Part shown: positions 35,041-44,298 of the stretch, piece after piece
How the letters are laid out: the number at the start of each line of letters is the position of its first letter
Position numbering within the stretch: position 1 is the first letter of the stretch
Source: Cyanobacteria bacterium FACHB-471
Lineage (GTDB): Bacteria > Cyanobacteriota > Cyanobacteriia > Elainellales > Elainellaceae
DNA: 64,000 nucleotides
Reading direction: 5' to 3'
NCBI GenBank assembly: GCA_014695345.1
Contig: JACJOC010000087.1
Coordinates: 62,001-126,000 of the forward strand
Position numbers and translations under genes: made by a program
Notes under the pieces: model-generated
What the model saw: the letters and a program-made list of their open reading frames with translations, nothing else
Databases searched by the model: none
Told to the model about the DNA's origin: nothing

Positions 35041-38000
35041 ATGGCTTCCCCGCTACTTCTGAAAGATCTAGCCCTAATATTTAAAGCAGTAGCGGTAGCC
35101 CTGTTTTGGCTCCTACAGACCTGCATCATTTTAGTCAGGGATTTTATTGTGACTCCTCAAAAAGCTCAAATTCAAGCACTGATTAATGACATCGATAGAG
35201 TATTGGGTAAAGCCAGTCCTCGGTTGCCTTGGGTTATGTCCGGAGACGCAACCCAACAACGTCAAGTTTTAGAGCAAACTCGCAACTATTTAATTGCTCT
35301 TCAACAACAGGTGTCTGCGCCAGAATTTGAGCCAAGTAGTACGGGTGGTGATCTAGTTGCTTATGGTGCTTCAGCATCGTTGGGCGTTCAGCCGCAACCA
35401 GGACAGGGCGCAACTGTAGAATCAGCACAGCAAGTTTTGCAGGCTGTCTTGGAGGAGATGAGCTATTTGCGGGCAAACGTGATGCAGCCATTGCGCTCAG
35501 ACATTGAGGAGATGAGCCAGCGGCGAGAGAGCTTAGTTCAGGAGATCAAACAGCTTGAAGCCGAGCGACAGCAGTATGCGTTGCCCCAATCTGATGAGTT
35601 TTTCCAAACCTTAAGGGCACGTTTGCAAGAAGACCTGGCTGGGCAAATGACCCAAATGGTAGCCAGCCTGGAATCTGACAATGCAGAAATGGCTTTGGGA
35701 GCGGCGGATGAGGAGGGCGATTTAGAAGTATCGTCTCAGTCTTTGTTGACCCCCGCTCAACGCCTGAAACAGTTGCAAGCGATCCAGTCTCAGTCAGACC
35801 AACTGATTCTTAAGCTAGACACTACGCTTAGGGTTGTGTTTGACTCGCTCCAGGATAGTGTAAAGAGCTATCAAGAATCTCTAGGGCAGGGGCTTGAGCG
35901 AATGCACGGCTTTGGGCAGCAGGGTGAGGCTATGTTTGCCGCCTTGATGAGCCGCTTGGCTGGAGAATTGGGACGAGGAGCTTCTTCTTACCTTCAATCT
36001 TCAATTGAAACAACTGATTGGGAGCCGCGCCCAACTCTACAAGGAGTCGATCAACCAGTCTCATCTGGAATAACCCCCACCGATACGGTCGAGGACACCC
36101 TACCCCAACCTGGTCAGGTAACTGGAGAAGACCAATTAACTTCAGCAGATCAACTCTCTACTGAGCAGGTGAGTGATGCTGAAATTGACAAGTTATTGAA
36201 TGAACTGAATGAGATCGCTCCTTCCACAGCTTCAGATCAGACTTCGGAGCAAACAAATGTGGAAGACTCAATGTCTGCTTCTGCGGCTTCCGTTGACCCT
36301 GTTACTGATGCCGAACTAGAAGATCTTGACCTGCTGACCTTTGAGCTAGATGATTTGCCCTTGGAGGTTCCCCCTGATGCTGATGACACTACAGCATTCC
36401 AGGTCGGTGAGGACTTTCAACTGACTGAAGCAGGGATATCCACTTTTCCAGAGTCTTCGTCAGCAGAGAATACTACTCTGTTTCAGAACGATCAATTTGA
36501 GTTTCCGTTTGATGAGCCTCCTGCTGCTGATGCCAATGAGACAAATCTCACAGCAGCAGCTTCAGAACCACAGATCGCCGATTTAGATTCAGCCCTCGAT
36601 CTGCTCAATCAGCTTAGCGTTGAACTGCATGAAGAGCCTGGTGAAGACGAGCCAGAGTCAACGCCTGCCATTTTAGAGTCAGCGATTGTTCCCGAACCGC
36701 CTGACGAAGATGAATCTGAATTGCCCCCAACAGATTCGGTGGGGATGTCTGCGGCACCTGTTGCCTCACCCGACAACCTTTACAACCAGCTTGATGATTT
36801 CTATCAGAACATATTCGGTGCAGGTGAGAATGCCGCTGCTGAACAGTCTGAAGCTCGACTAACTGACCTTTCTCCCAGTGAATTAGCGGCTGATTTAGGC
36901 GTTGAGCCGATCGCTACGCCGACTTCCCCAGAGCCAGTGCAAGAAGCAAATATTCCTGGAGATCTGGTGAATGAAAGCAGTGAACAGGCGATCGCTCCCC
37001 TAGACGATGCGTTTCTCAGCAGCGAACTGAGCGATGAACTATTTGGTGGGTTGGGCGATCCATCTGAGTCAGTCGACGATACACTGCTTTCCCTTCCGCC
37101 AGAGGTTCTGGTGGATGAAACTTCAACAGACCAACCCTTAGAAGACTTTCCGCTCGACTTGGGGCTAGAAGATTTTCCACTGACCGATTTGTTGAGTGAA
37201 ACCGATCTGTTGAGTGAAACTGATTTGTTGAGTGAACCAGACAGCATTTCTGCCGAAGTTCCAGAGATGTCTTTGGCAGATGAGGAAATTCTGCCTGTTG
37301 TAGAAGATGAATCTGAGGATGTCACAGAAGAATTATTACCTCCGCCTCAGTCACAACCCACCCCTCCAGATGAAATAGATACGATTGCTAATCTGTCTGA
37401 TTTGCTGGGCTCGACTCCTGCTGAAGTTGAGCCTGAGATACAACCTGAGCTCACGGTTCAGCCTGAGGCGATCGCTCCCGTTGAAGATACCTACATCACG
37501 GCCGCTCCCGATGAAGACTTGCTGGTGACCGAAGAATCTCAAACCGATCCTCGCGTTGATCTTCAGCTCGATCCAGATGTCCTTGAGCAGTTGACGGCTG
37601 ACCTATCTAATCTAGAAGGTTTGCAGGGCAGCAACCTTTCTGCCTTAGAAGCAGATTTAGAAACGACCGAGTCACCAGATTGGACCTTCGTAGACTGGGA
37701 TGAAACAGAACCTGCGGTCGAGCCACCTCCAGCACTAGCTCCAGAGCCACTTTTAGAAGATACAGATTTCCTAGAACCAGAGATCGAGGCAGTTGAACCT
37801 GTCGTTGAGCCTTTACCCGAAGACTCAATTGAGGCGATCGTCTCCCCTGATGTGACTCCCTCTAGTTCTTCTGAAACACCCGACACGATTGACGATCTGT
37901 TTTTCCCCGATGCCTCAGATTTATCGGATTTGCTTTCCTATCAAGAAGCTCTTGCTGCTGAAGTCGCCGATCAGGAAATTAGCTCATTTGAGGACGAGGA

Positions 38001-41000
38001 GCTAGGAGATTTTGGCGATCGAGAATTAGATACCTTTACTAGCGGCTCCTTTACTGGTGGATTGAGTACAGAACTGCCACTGCTGGATCAGAACACGACC
38101 CTGTCCGATCTGTTTAGCCCTGAGCCTGATTTATCCACCGAATCAGATCTAGAACTAGAAGATGATCTGCTAGCTAATGATTTTGAAGATCTAACTTCCC
38201 CAGCTTCGTCTCAACGAGAAACCACCTTAGAAGAACTGTTTGCGATCGCTGAAGTCGATACTGCGGCTCCGCCACCCCCCCCTTCAGAGACAGAAACTTC
38301 TGACGTATTTGACCCGTCACTTGAGCAAAGCTCAGCAGAATCTTCCCAGCCCGACTACGACCTTGCGCTAGAAGACTTGTTTGCGCTACCTCCAGATGAC
38401 CTCGATGCAGCACCCCTTCCCGAGGGAGAATATGTGCCGACCGAGCAGGATGAGCTTCAGTTTACAGAACCCCCAAATTCTTCCTGGACGAGTGAAACAA
38501 CTCTGGAGGGGCTATTCGACCTGCCGGGTTCCGAAACTGCTCAACCCTCAGTTGAAATCCAAGAGCTGACCTTAAATGATTTTGTTCAAGAGGTTGCTGC
38601 TCCGGACGATGTGCCTGTTTCTCCTAGTCCGTCTGATCCGCTCGATGAATCCAGCTCAGCAGTGTTGGACTTTGCGGACTTTGAAAATCTAGAACCAGAG
38701 CAACCAAACATCCAAGAAGAACCTGATACGTTCACCCTGGAAGGACTGGATAGTCTATTTGAAGAGGTGTCTGAAGCAGAATCACAATCTTCCGCAGCAC
38801 CCTCTGATGAGCTTGACCTATCTACTGACTTTGAGCCATCTCCAGAACTGCAGGCTGCTTCTGAAGATTGGACGCTAGAGAATGTTTTTGCTGAACCCGA
38901 ACCGGCCGTCGAGTATGGCTCTGCAACTGATTTAGATTTTGATTTTCTAGAAGCAGTTCCGCCTGTCGAATATGGATCTACAACCGATTTATACACTGCC
39001 GACTTAGACTCATTAGATCTGCCTGACGTAGAGTATGGCTCTGCAACGGATCTGCCATCTTTTGAAGTGGATTCTGAGCCTGAAGCAATTTCCTCTCCTG
39101 ATCTTGATTTTTTGGGAATAGAACCAACAGACCCTGAAGACGCTGAAAAAAAAACTCTAAATTCAGACCTGACGGGGGTATCTGAACCTGATTTAGAGTT
39201 TACGGATGTAAATTTTGCGGATGCAGAGTTTGCAGAACTGACTTCGGACTTAGTCACCGAACCCGAGCTAGAAACAGAGCTCGAAGTCTTGCCAGATGAC
39301 AGTTCAGATGACAACCTAAGTTACCCCAGTGCTATGGAGGAGTCTGCGGAGCTTGAGTTGCCTGAGCTAGAGCCAGAGATAGTTTCTGGAGCAGAACTTG
39401 AGTTACCTGAACTGGAGCCAGAGATAACTCCCGAAGCAGAGACTGAGTTCGCCTTAGAGAATGGTCTGACTAATTCGACAATTGCCTCGGCAGATGACAT
39501 TTCGGCTGAATTGTCAGTCGAAGCGCCTATTGATATTCCTGAAGCTCCTACCGAAATCTCGGAAGAAGAGGGAGTAGACGATTGGAGCGATCGCCTTCCT
39601 GCTGATTTTGATCCATCTGACCTTCCTGCTGCCAGATTGGATGATGCTAACCCCTTCCCTGATATTGCATTGCTTGATCCTGGTTTTGGGCTGTCAGGTT
39701 TGGAGTCAGGGCTGCAAGGTGAAATTCCACCATCTGGAGAATCAGCCGAAGAACCAGTTGCTAAAGACTGGTATCTAGGAATCGATTTTGGCACAACCGG
39801 TATTTCTGCCGTTTTGCTCAACCGCTCAACCTGCGAACTTTACCCCATCTATTGGTCAGAGGCACGACCCCAAGATCAGGGCGGCTTCGTCGCAGATAAG
39901 TCTTTTCGGTTGCCTGCGATCGCCTATCTGTCAACCGGACGCGACACTCCAATAGATCCCAACCTGCCATCCCCAAACCAGGATCAGGCTGCCGTCACCT
40001 CAGTCGCAATTGGCTCTCTTGCCCTTGACCTCAACCAGCGCAATCAGTCTGGCGAAGCAAACTTTGATGCAGATTCTTGGAAGCTATTGCTGCGGGACTT
40101 TAAGCCCTATCTCAGTATTGGCGTTCCCCATTATTCTCCTCAAACATCGAGTTGGGAGCCTGTTTTGCAGTGGTCTGATCAACATCAGCTAGAGATGAGT
40201 TGGCTGCACCAGGCGTTACAAACGCTGTTGGCAACCCTCAGTCATCATCGCTTATCTACTCCCGCTCACTCAGCGCTGAGCTGTGCAGCCGTTGGACTAG
40301 ACGCAGCAACGTTTCAGACTGCCTTACGGCAACTTGCTGGTGTGGTCATGGGCTACCCTGCTAATTGGTCAGATACCTATAGCTTTAACATTCGAGAAGC
40401 AGTACTGGGAGCCCGACTGGTTGCCCATCCAGAGCAGATTTTCTTTATTGAAGATGCGATCGCCACTCTCCTATCGGGACTACGCAGTTCAGATGGTCGA
40501 GCCGTTGTGCTGCCCAACAATCTTTCTCAAAAACCCTACCTCTACAACACCGATTGGCAAGGCAGCACCCTGGTAATTAGCGCTGGGGCAAGTGTGACTG
40601 AGATGGCACTCGTTGACTTGCCTAGCGCTCTGCAAAATCTCACCTACCAAGATTTCACCTTACGCAGCCTTCCCTATGCCGGAAAAGCGCTCGACCAGGA
40701 CATCATTTGCCAACTGTTGTATCCCACCTGGTCACGCCAACCCCGTCGTTCTGACACTGCTTCTGAAGGTTACACGTTTAGCTCAGGACAAACTCCTAAA
40801 TCTCGTGCATTTGTAGATGGCTGGCACTGGCAACCAACCGAATCTAATTCTGAAACCATGACCTGGGCAAGTTTAGAACTAGAAAACTTAACTCTGCCCT
40901 CTGCTGGAGAGCCAGACCCCGTCAACCGACAGCGGCTACAGCAGCGGCTTGAAAGCTTACCCATGGGTCAAAGCCTACTGGACGCTGCAAGATACCTGAA

Positions 41001-41775
41001 ACTCATTTTGCAGCAGCAAGATCGGTTCAATCTAGAATTGGGCGATCAGCAGTGGACGGTGATGCGCCGAGAGTTGGGTAGCCGTGTGCTCCTGCCGTAC
41101 ATTCAGCGGCTAAACCGAGAATTAAATGCTTTGCTGACTCAGAGTGGTGTACCGATTCAATCGATTAATCAAGTGGTTTGTACGGGTGGTACAGCTTCCT
41201 TTGGGGCGATCGCCCGCTGGCTCAGGCAAAAGCTGCCAAATGCCACCATCATTCAAGACACCTACACTAACAGTCGGGCTGGTTCTACCCAGGAAAGCCG
41301 CCTTCCTACCTGTAGCCGAGTCGCGTATGGGCTAGCAACCTTACCTCTTCATCCCCAGGTACTCAACTTACCCCGGCAGCAATACAGCGACTATTTTCTG
41401 TTAATGGAATTGCTCAGAGCATTTCCTGACCAACCCCTCTCTCTCTCTCAAATCATGCAGATGCTAGAACGGCGGGGTATCAATACTCAAGCTTGCCGTT
41501 TGCACATCCTGGCTCTTCTAGAAGGACATCTTCCTCCTGGTTTGGTGCCCACTGAAAAGCACGTTGATTTGCTTGCTCAACAATCCAAGCAAAATCCAGA
41601 CTACCAAATGCTACTGGCGGCTCCATTGTTCCAAAAGCTCGACAGCCAAACCTATCGTCCTAATTACCAGCAGTGGAATCACTTCCGCAGTTATCTCAGC
41701 ACCATTACAGCCAGCACCCACCAAAAGCTGTCAGAGCCTCTCACCGTTGGGCTGAGCGTTTCTACTCAGGAATAA
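35041..41775 (+). CDS. Giant acidic protein with C-terminal Hsp70/actin-like domain
   Basis: 2244 residues. N-terminus: one membrane helix (about 11-36) then coiled coil (about 85-330, QRRESLVQEIKQLEAERQQ). Residues about 340-1570 are strongly acidic, Ser/Thr/Pro-rich and likely disordered, with recurring short motifs: TTLSDLF (1019), TTLEELF (1061), ALEDLF (1109), TTLEGLF (1153), TLEGLDSLF (1232), TLENVF (1278), VEYGS(A/T)TDL at 1290, 1309 and 1330, triple LLSETD at about 717, and tandem ELPELEPEI near 1440. From about 1576 an Hsp70-like ATPase begins: GIDFGTT (phosphate 1), EDAIATLLSGL (connect 1, 1804) and VVCTGGTASFGAIARWL (adenosine, 2045). The phosphate 2 position reads VISAGASVTEM and lacks the usual DxGGGT. 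No family name known to me. Base use matches the neighbours. Confidence 0.85.
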   Translation: MASPLLLKDLALIFKAVAVALFWLLQTCIILVRDFIVTPQKAQIQALINDIDRVLGKASPRLPWVMSGDATQQRQVLEQTRNYLIALQQQVSAPEFEPSSTGGDLVAYGASASLGVQPQPGQGATVESAQQVLQAVLEEMSYLRANVMQPLRSDIEEMSQRRESLVQEIKQLEAERQQYALPQSDEFFQTLRARLQEDLAGQMTQMVASLESDNAEMALGAADEEGDLEVSSQSLLTPAQRLKQLQAIQSQSDQLILKLDTTLRVVFDSLQDSVKSYQESLGQGLERMHGFGQQGEAMFAALMSRLAGELGRGASSYLQSSIETTDWEPRPTLQGVDQPVSSGITPTDTVEDTLPQPGQVTGEDQLTSADQLSTEQVSDAEIDKLLNELNEIAPSTASDQTSEQTNVEDSMSASAASVDPVTDAELEDLDLLTFELDDLPLEVPPDADDTTAFQVGEDFQLTEAGISTFPESSSAENTTLFQNDQFEFPFDEPPAADANETNLTAAASEPQIADLDSALDLLNQLSVELHEEPGEDEPESTPAILESAIVPEPPDEDESELPPTDSVGMSAAPVASPDNLYNQLDDFYQNIFGAGENAAAEQSEARLTDLSPSELAADLGVEPIATPTSPEPVQEANIPGDLVNESSEQAIAPLDDAFLSSELSDELFGGLGDPSESVDDTLLSLPPEVLVDETSTDQPLEDFPLDLGLEDFPLTDLLSETDLLSETDLLSEPDSISAEVPEMSLADEEILPVVEDESEDVTEELLPPPQSQPTPPDEIDTIANLSDLLGSTPAEVEPEIQPELTVQPEAIAPVEDTYITAAPDEDLLVTEESQTDPRVDLQLDPDVLEQLTADLSNLEGLQGSNLSALEADLETTESPDWTFVDWDETEPAVEPPPALAPEPLLEDTDFLEPEIEAVEPVVEPLPEDSIEAIVSPDVTPSSSSETPDTIDDLFFPDASDLSDLLSYQEALAAEVADQEISSFEDEELGDFGDRELDTFTSGSFTGGLSTELPLLDQNTTLSDLFSPEPDLSTESDLELEDDLLANDFEDLTSPASSQRETTLEELFAIAEVDTAAPPPPPSETETSDVFDPSLEQSSAESSQPDYDLALEDLFALPPDDLDAAPLPEGEYVPTEQDELQFTEPPNSSWTSETTLEGLFDLPGSETAQPSVEIQELTLNDFVQEVAAPDDVPVSPSPSDPLDESSSAVLDFADFENLEPEQPNIQEEPDTFTLEGLDSLFEEVSEAESQSSAAPSDELDLSTDFEPSPELQAASEDWTLENVFAEPEPAVEYGSATDLDFDFLEAVPPVEYGSTTDLYTADLDSLDLPDVEYGSATDLPSFEVDSEPEAISSPDLDFLGIEPTDPEDAEKKTLNSDLTGVSEPDLEFTDVNFADAEFAELTSDLVTEPELETELEVLPDDSSDDNLSYPSAMEESAELELPELEPEIVSGAELELPELEPEITPEAETEFALENGLTNSTIASADDISAELSVEAPIDIPEAPTEISEEEGVDDWSDRLPADFDPSDLPAARLDDANPFPDIALLDPGFGLSGLESGLQGEIPPSGESAEEPVAKDWYLGIDFGTTGISAVLLNRSTCELYPIYWSEARPQDQGGFVADKSFRLPAIAYLSTGRDTPIDPNLPSPNQDQAAVTSVAIGSLALDLNQRNQSGEANFDADSWKLLLRDFKPYLSIGVPHYSPQTSSWEPVLQWSDQHQLEMSWLHQALQTLLATLSHHRLSTPAHSALSCAAVGLDAATFQTALRQLAGVVMGYPANWSDTYSFNIREAVLGARLVAHPEQIFFIEDAIATLLSGLRSSDGRAVVLPNNLSQKPYLYNTDWQGSTLVISAGASVTEMALVDLPSALQNLTYQDFTLRSLPYAGKALDQDIICQLLYPTWSRQPRRSDTASEGYTFSSGQTPKSRAFVDGWHWQPTESNSETMTWASLELENLTLPSAGEPDPVNRQRLQQRLESLPMGQSLLDAARYLKLILQQQDRFNLELGDQQWTVMRRELGSRVLLPYIQRLNRELNALLTQSGVPIQSINQVVCTGGTASFGAIARWLRQKLPNATIIQDTYTNSRAGSTQESRLPTCSRVAYGLATLPLHPQVLNLPRQQYSDYFLLMELLRAFPDQPLSLSQIMQMLERRGINTQACRLHILALLEGHLPPGLVPTEKHVDLLAQQSKQNPDYQMLLAAPLFQKLDSQTYRPNYQQWNHFRSYLSTITASTHQKLSEPLTVGLSVSTQE

Positions 41776-42165
41776 GCCTCAATAGAAGGTGCTGTTGAGT
41801 GCAAAAATAGACTTCCTGCATGAATCATTTTTTGAAGCGCGAATGGGGGCGCGGCTTAGCCGTGCCCCCATTCGCACAGAGTTCTATATCCAAATCCAAC
41901 TGAGCGAGTTGAGCAATGCCGTGGAGTGATTAGACATTACGCCATAGCGCTTATACAGATTTTTATTTGCCAAACCCTAGATTTAACCTTGGCAAAAGCA
42001 GTTTTTTACGGAAGTTCAGTACATTAGAACTTTATAAAACTCCAATCCAGTTCAAAGATTGGGCAAAAGCAACCTATTTCCCTGGCTTGATCCAAGAGTT
42101 GCCTTTTATATTTACAGAAGGTTGACTTTCAGCCGACTGACCTGTAGAGGAGATGACCGCGAATC
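41776..42165. other. Intergenic region with a REP-like hairpin, 390 nt
   Basis: No gene. It holds the hairpin at 41839-41875 and an AT-rich stretch that is presumably the promoter side of the sugar transferase gene. Confidence 0.5.
41839..41875 (+). terminator. 17-bp hairpin after the giant gene (REP-like)
   Basis: Outer stem GCGAATGGGGGC / GCCCCCATTCGC (41839-41850 and 41864-41875) extended inward by CGGCTTAGCCG. It lies 63 nt past the stop. There is no T-run, so it may be a dispersed palindrome more than a terminator; its CTTAGCC core is shared with 805-845. Confidence 0.5.
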
Positions 42166-42864
42166 GTGATTACCACTTCCAACCCTCCTTCTTCCTTGTT
42201 AACTCACTCACCTGCGCTGACTCACTTGAATGAGATCATTGCCTCTTCCGCAGAGGTGCATCCTTCTGTAAATAGTAAGGCTAAGCGCCTGATTGATATC
42301 CTGGGAGCGCTGGTTGGTCTAGCAATCACCGCCCTTGTGGCAATCCCAGTGGCGATCGCCGTCCAGTTTGATAACCCTGGCCCAATCTTCTACAGCCAAA
42401 TCCGTTGTGGACTGAACGGCAACACCTTCCGCATTTGGAAGTTTCGCTCAATGGTTATCGAAGCTGATGCTCTAAAGCACCTGGTTCACAATCAGGCAAA
42501 GGGCAGCATTTTCAAAAACCGCAATGACCCCCGCGTCACCAGAGTCGGTCGCTTCTTACGCCGTACTAGCCTGGATGAATTGCCCCAATTTTGGAATGTT
42601 CTCAAAGGGGAAATGAGTTTAGTTGGTACCCGTCCCCCAACCGTAGATGAAGTGATGAAGTACAAGCGCCATCACTACAAGCGTCTACTGGTTAGACCTG
42701 GAATCACCGGGGAATGGCAGGCTAACGGGCGCTCTACCGTCGAGGATTTTGAAGACATCGTCAAAATGGACATCGCCTACCAGACAAAGTGGTCAATTGG
42801 CTACGACATTGCCCTCATCTGGAAAACGATTCAGGCAGTCCTAAATAAAAGTGGAGCTTACTAA
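42166..42864 (+). CDS. Bacterial sugar transferase (undecaprenyl-phosphate sugar phosphotransferase)
   Basis: 232 residues from GTG at 42166. One N-terminal membrane helix ([27 protein letters not shown]), then the conserved core: [27 protein letters not shown] with [32 protein letters not shown], and [15 protein letters not shown]. This is the catalytic half of WbaP/WcaJ-type initiating enzymes, which load the first sugar phosphate onto the lipid carrier for exopolysaccharide. The usual N-terminal multi-helix half is absent, so it is the short form (such as HepD-like proteins). A Shine-Dalgarno AGGAG lies about 14 nt before the GTG. Confidence 0.93.
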   Translation: MITTSNPPSSLLTHSPALTHLNEIIASSAEVHPSVNSKAKRLIDILGALVGLAITALVAIPVAIAVQFDNPGPIFYSQIRCGLNGNTFRIWKFRSMVIEADALKHLVHNQAKGSIFKNRNDPRVTRVGRFLRRTSLDELPQFWNVLKGEMSLVGTRPPTVDEVMKYKRHHYKRLLVRPGITGEWQANGRSTVEDFEDIVKMDIAYQTKWSIGYDIALIWKTIQAVLNKSGAY

Positions 42865-42901
42865 AGCTTGCATCTAAGCTTAGTTGAAGCATGAATCTAC
42901 A

Positions 42902-42928
42902 GGCGCACTGGAACCAGTGCGCCTTCTT
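42902..42928 (+). terminator. Terminator after the sugar transferase
   Basis: Perfect 10-bp stem GGCGCACTGG / CCAGTGCGCC with a 2-nt loop (42902-42923) followed by TTCTTTG. Confidence 0.85.
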
Positions 42929-42982
42929 TGTCTAGATTTCACAGGGTGTTTCACAAAAGCCCTCAGCCAATTCTGATCAGCC

Positions 42983-44032
42983 TCAGATCCAGGGTTCATC
43001 ATCGTCATCAATAGGTTGATCAAATTGAGCAGATTGATCTGGTTCATCGGAGCGATCGCCCCAATAATCTGAATCTACTGCCTTTGCCTCATGGGAAGAG
43101 CTCGTTGAATCTGATGGAGTTGTGTCTGGTGCCGGTGGTGAACTGTTGGGAGCATGTTTCACATCCGGATCAAAGATTTCCTCAGCCTGCACGGTTAGTG
43201 TTTGAATACCTTCTTCTACCTGTTTGCCTAGTGTTTGAGTCCTTTCTTTAAGCTGCTCTGCTAGGGTTTGGCTTTTTTCCTTTGCCTGTTGAGCTATGGT
43301 TTGAGATTCAGCCTTAATCTGTTCGCCAAACGTTTGCGCTCTGTCCTTTGCCTGCTGAGAGAGGAAATGGGCACGTTCTTTTGCCTGTTCTGCTAACGTT
43401 TGTAGCCGTTCTTTGGCTCCTCCAGTAGCAGATTGGGCGCGTTGGGTGAGCGATCGCCACTCCTGGGTTGCCTGCACATAATCCTCCTTCAGCACGTCCC
43501 CGGCCTTCGTCAGCCTTTGCTTAATGCCTTCCCGATACAGCGCACATTTGTGAGCCGTGGTTTCTGAAACCAGCACTCGCTTACTGCCAACGCTCAAAAT
43601 TTGTGTAGGCGGAAGCTGATACACATCCCCTGCAATGCCGCCCCAACCGCTAGAGATGAACAGGTATTGCGTAATCGCTCCCGTTTTCAGGTTAAACAAA
43701 TAATCGGTGATTCTGCCAATTTTGTTGCCTGCATCGCTCCAAATTTCGTGACCAATCACAGATTCCAGCTTTCGTACCTTATCGGCATCTGTTTCTTCTG
43801 GCTGCCCTTGGGTCAAAACCCCATTTGTACCCAAGGTTGAAAGTTGGGCTAGCTTAAATGCTGTCTTTTTAGCTCCCAAGAAGCCCGACTTGCAGACAAA
43901 CCCCAACACTTGATGTTTAGGAGGATGCATCCACAGCACTTCGACTCGTCCTAATTCTTCCAGGCTGTTGCGGTCAAGCACTAGCTGATTCAGCAACTCA
44001 CTTTGCTTGATTACCTCTGGTCGAGTAGTCAT
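42983..44032 (-). CDS. PRC-barrel protein with 11-residue LEA-like repeats
   Basis: 349 residues. Two PRC-barrel-like segments (about 8-75: ELGRVEVLWMHPPKHQVLGFV; about 88-155: VIGHEIWSDAGNKIGRITDYLFN). After a helical linker, residues 205-281 are seven consecutive 11-residue units: GAKERLQTLAE, QAKERAHFLSQ, QAKDRAQTFGE, QIKAESQTIAQ, QAKEKSQTLAE, QLKERTQTLGK and QVEEGIQTLTV. This period and composition resemble group 3 LEA proteins, which protect membranes and proteins under drying. The C-terminus is acidic and Pro/Ser-rich. PRC barrels bind RNA, rRNA-processing factors or photosynthetic complexes. I infer a stress-related cytosolic protein. Confidence 0.82.
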   Translation of the reverse strand: MTTRPEVIKQSELLNQLVLDRNSLEELGRVEVLWMHPPKHQVLGFVCKSGFLGAKKTAFKLAQLSTLGTNGVLTQGQPEETDADKVRKLESVIGHEIWSDAGNKIGRITDYLFNLKTGAITQYLFISSGWGGIAGDVYQLPPTQILSVGSKRVLVSETTAHKCALYREGIKQRLTKAGDVLKEDYVQATQEWRSLTQRAQSATGGAKERLQTLAEQAKERAHFLSQQAKDRAQTFGEQIKAESQTIAQQAKEKSQTLAEQLKERTQTLGKQVEEGIQTLTVQAEEIFDPDVKHAPNSSPPAPDTTPSDSTSSSHEAKAVDSDYWGDRSDEPDQSAQFDQPIDDDDEPWI

Positions 44033-44104
44033 ACAGCCCCAAGGTCAAACCATTTCTTGCATTACCTCAAGTCTATCCTAGAGGCTGGTTCCATCTTTAA
44101 AGCT

Positions 44105-44184
44105 GTAGGTTGGGTGAAGCAAAGCGAACCCTAACAATCGCAGGTATCTCGGTGTTGGGTTCCGCTGCACTCCACCCAACCTAC
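44105..44184. mobile_element. MITE-like 80-bp element
   Basis: Terminal inverted repeats GTAGGTTGGGTG (44105-44116) and CACCCAACCTAC (44173-44184). The interior has GCGAACCCTAACA and TGTTGGGTTCCGC halves that also pair. It resembles the GTAGGTTGGGT family of small non-autonomous repeats often seen in cyanobacteria. No coding content, lying between two minus-strand genes. Confidence 0.6.
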
Positions 44185-44216
44185 AAAAAGAAAATCCCCA
44201 GCCGAAGCCAGGGATT
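44185..44216 (-). terminator. Terminator of the minus-strand aldehyde dehydrogenase transcript
   Basis: On the minus strand AATCCCTGGC-TTCG-GCTGGGGATT forms a 10-bp stem with two G-U pairs and a UUCG-type loop, followed by TTCTTTTTG. It lies about 80 nt after the aldehyde dehydrogenase stop. Confidence 0.7.
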
Positions 44217-44298
44217 AAATCAGGGTGCATCTACCATTCCTTTATTCCCCATACACCCCTTCTATCAGGAAAGTTTTCGGCAAAGTTAGAAAATTATT

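Noticed and set aside
36804-39821. Long minus-strand frames of 166-242 codons opposite the giant gene
   Set aside because: They are Ser-rich mirror images of the Asp/Glu/Leu-rich codons on the plus strand and show no family or ribosome binding site.
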